Below, piece by piece: positions 5,759 to 5,780 of a stretch of 5,780 nt of DNA. The stretch is from Bacteroidota bacterium. Lineage in GTDB: Bacteria; Bacteroidota; Bacteroidia; Bacteroidales; VadinHA17. The position numbers and the translations under genes are program-made. Under the pieces are notes generated by a model, which saw only the letters and a list, made by a program, of their open reading frames with translations, had not been told where the DNA came from and searched no databases. Numbering within the stretch: the first letter of the stretch is position 1; every line of letters starts with the position of its first letter. The DNA lies in assembly GCA_030611395.1 (NCBI GenBank), contig JAUWPX010000113.1, positions 1-5,780 of the forward strand, given 5' to 3'.

Positions 5759-5780
5759 TAAACATTTGAACATAGATTTT

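Overview
The window looks like an AT-rich chromosomal segment from a Bacteroidota member, possibly from the Bacteroidales/Marinilabiliales side. Support comes from a DUF5916/CBM9-like outer-membrane-type protein, a four-helix membrane LytTR regulator, Bacteroides-type promoter boxes (TTTG, about 20 nt, then TAnnTTTG), and start codons without Shine-Dalgarno sequences. No rRNA, tRNA, CRISPR array, transposase or phage gene was seen.

All four genes lie on the minus strand, so transcription runs from right to left. From the right: a membrane-anchored LytTR transcription factor (4849-5700), preceded by a good promoter candidate with a 15-bp perfect palindrome in its spacer (5727-5758); a 195-bp intergenic region with a short heptad repeat and a 17-bp near-palindrome; a cobalamin-binding-type radical SAM enzyme with a DUF4070-like C-terminus (3160-4653); after only 18 bp, a nitronate monooxygenase/2-nitropropane dioxygenase-type flavoenzyme with an extra four-cysteine motif (2047-3141); and, after a 113-bp AT-rich gap with its own possible promoter, a secreted CBM9-like/DUF5916 beta-barrel protein that runs off the left edge (1-1933).

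The radical SAM and flavoenzyme genes are almost certainly co-transcribed and form the functional core. A radical SAM/B12 enzyme of the HpnP-like group would be expected to methylate or rearrange an unreactive carbon, and the flavoenzyme may act on the same or a related substrate. The substrate cannot be read from the sequence. The LytTR protein may regulate itself or the downstream pair, but only gene order supports this. The DUF5916 gene is probably a separate unit.

The most useful new observations are the palindrome inside the LytTR promoter, which also argues against the longer TTG-initiated reading; the CX3CX3CX7C motif of the flavoenzyme; the missing cobalamin-ligating DxHxxG motif in the radical SAM protein; and the short 7-8-bp tandem repeats that cover two stop codons.
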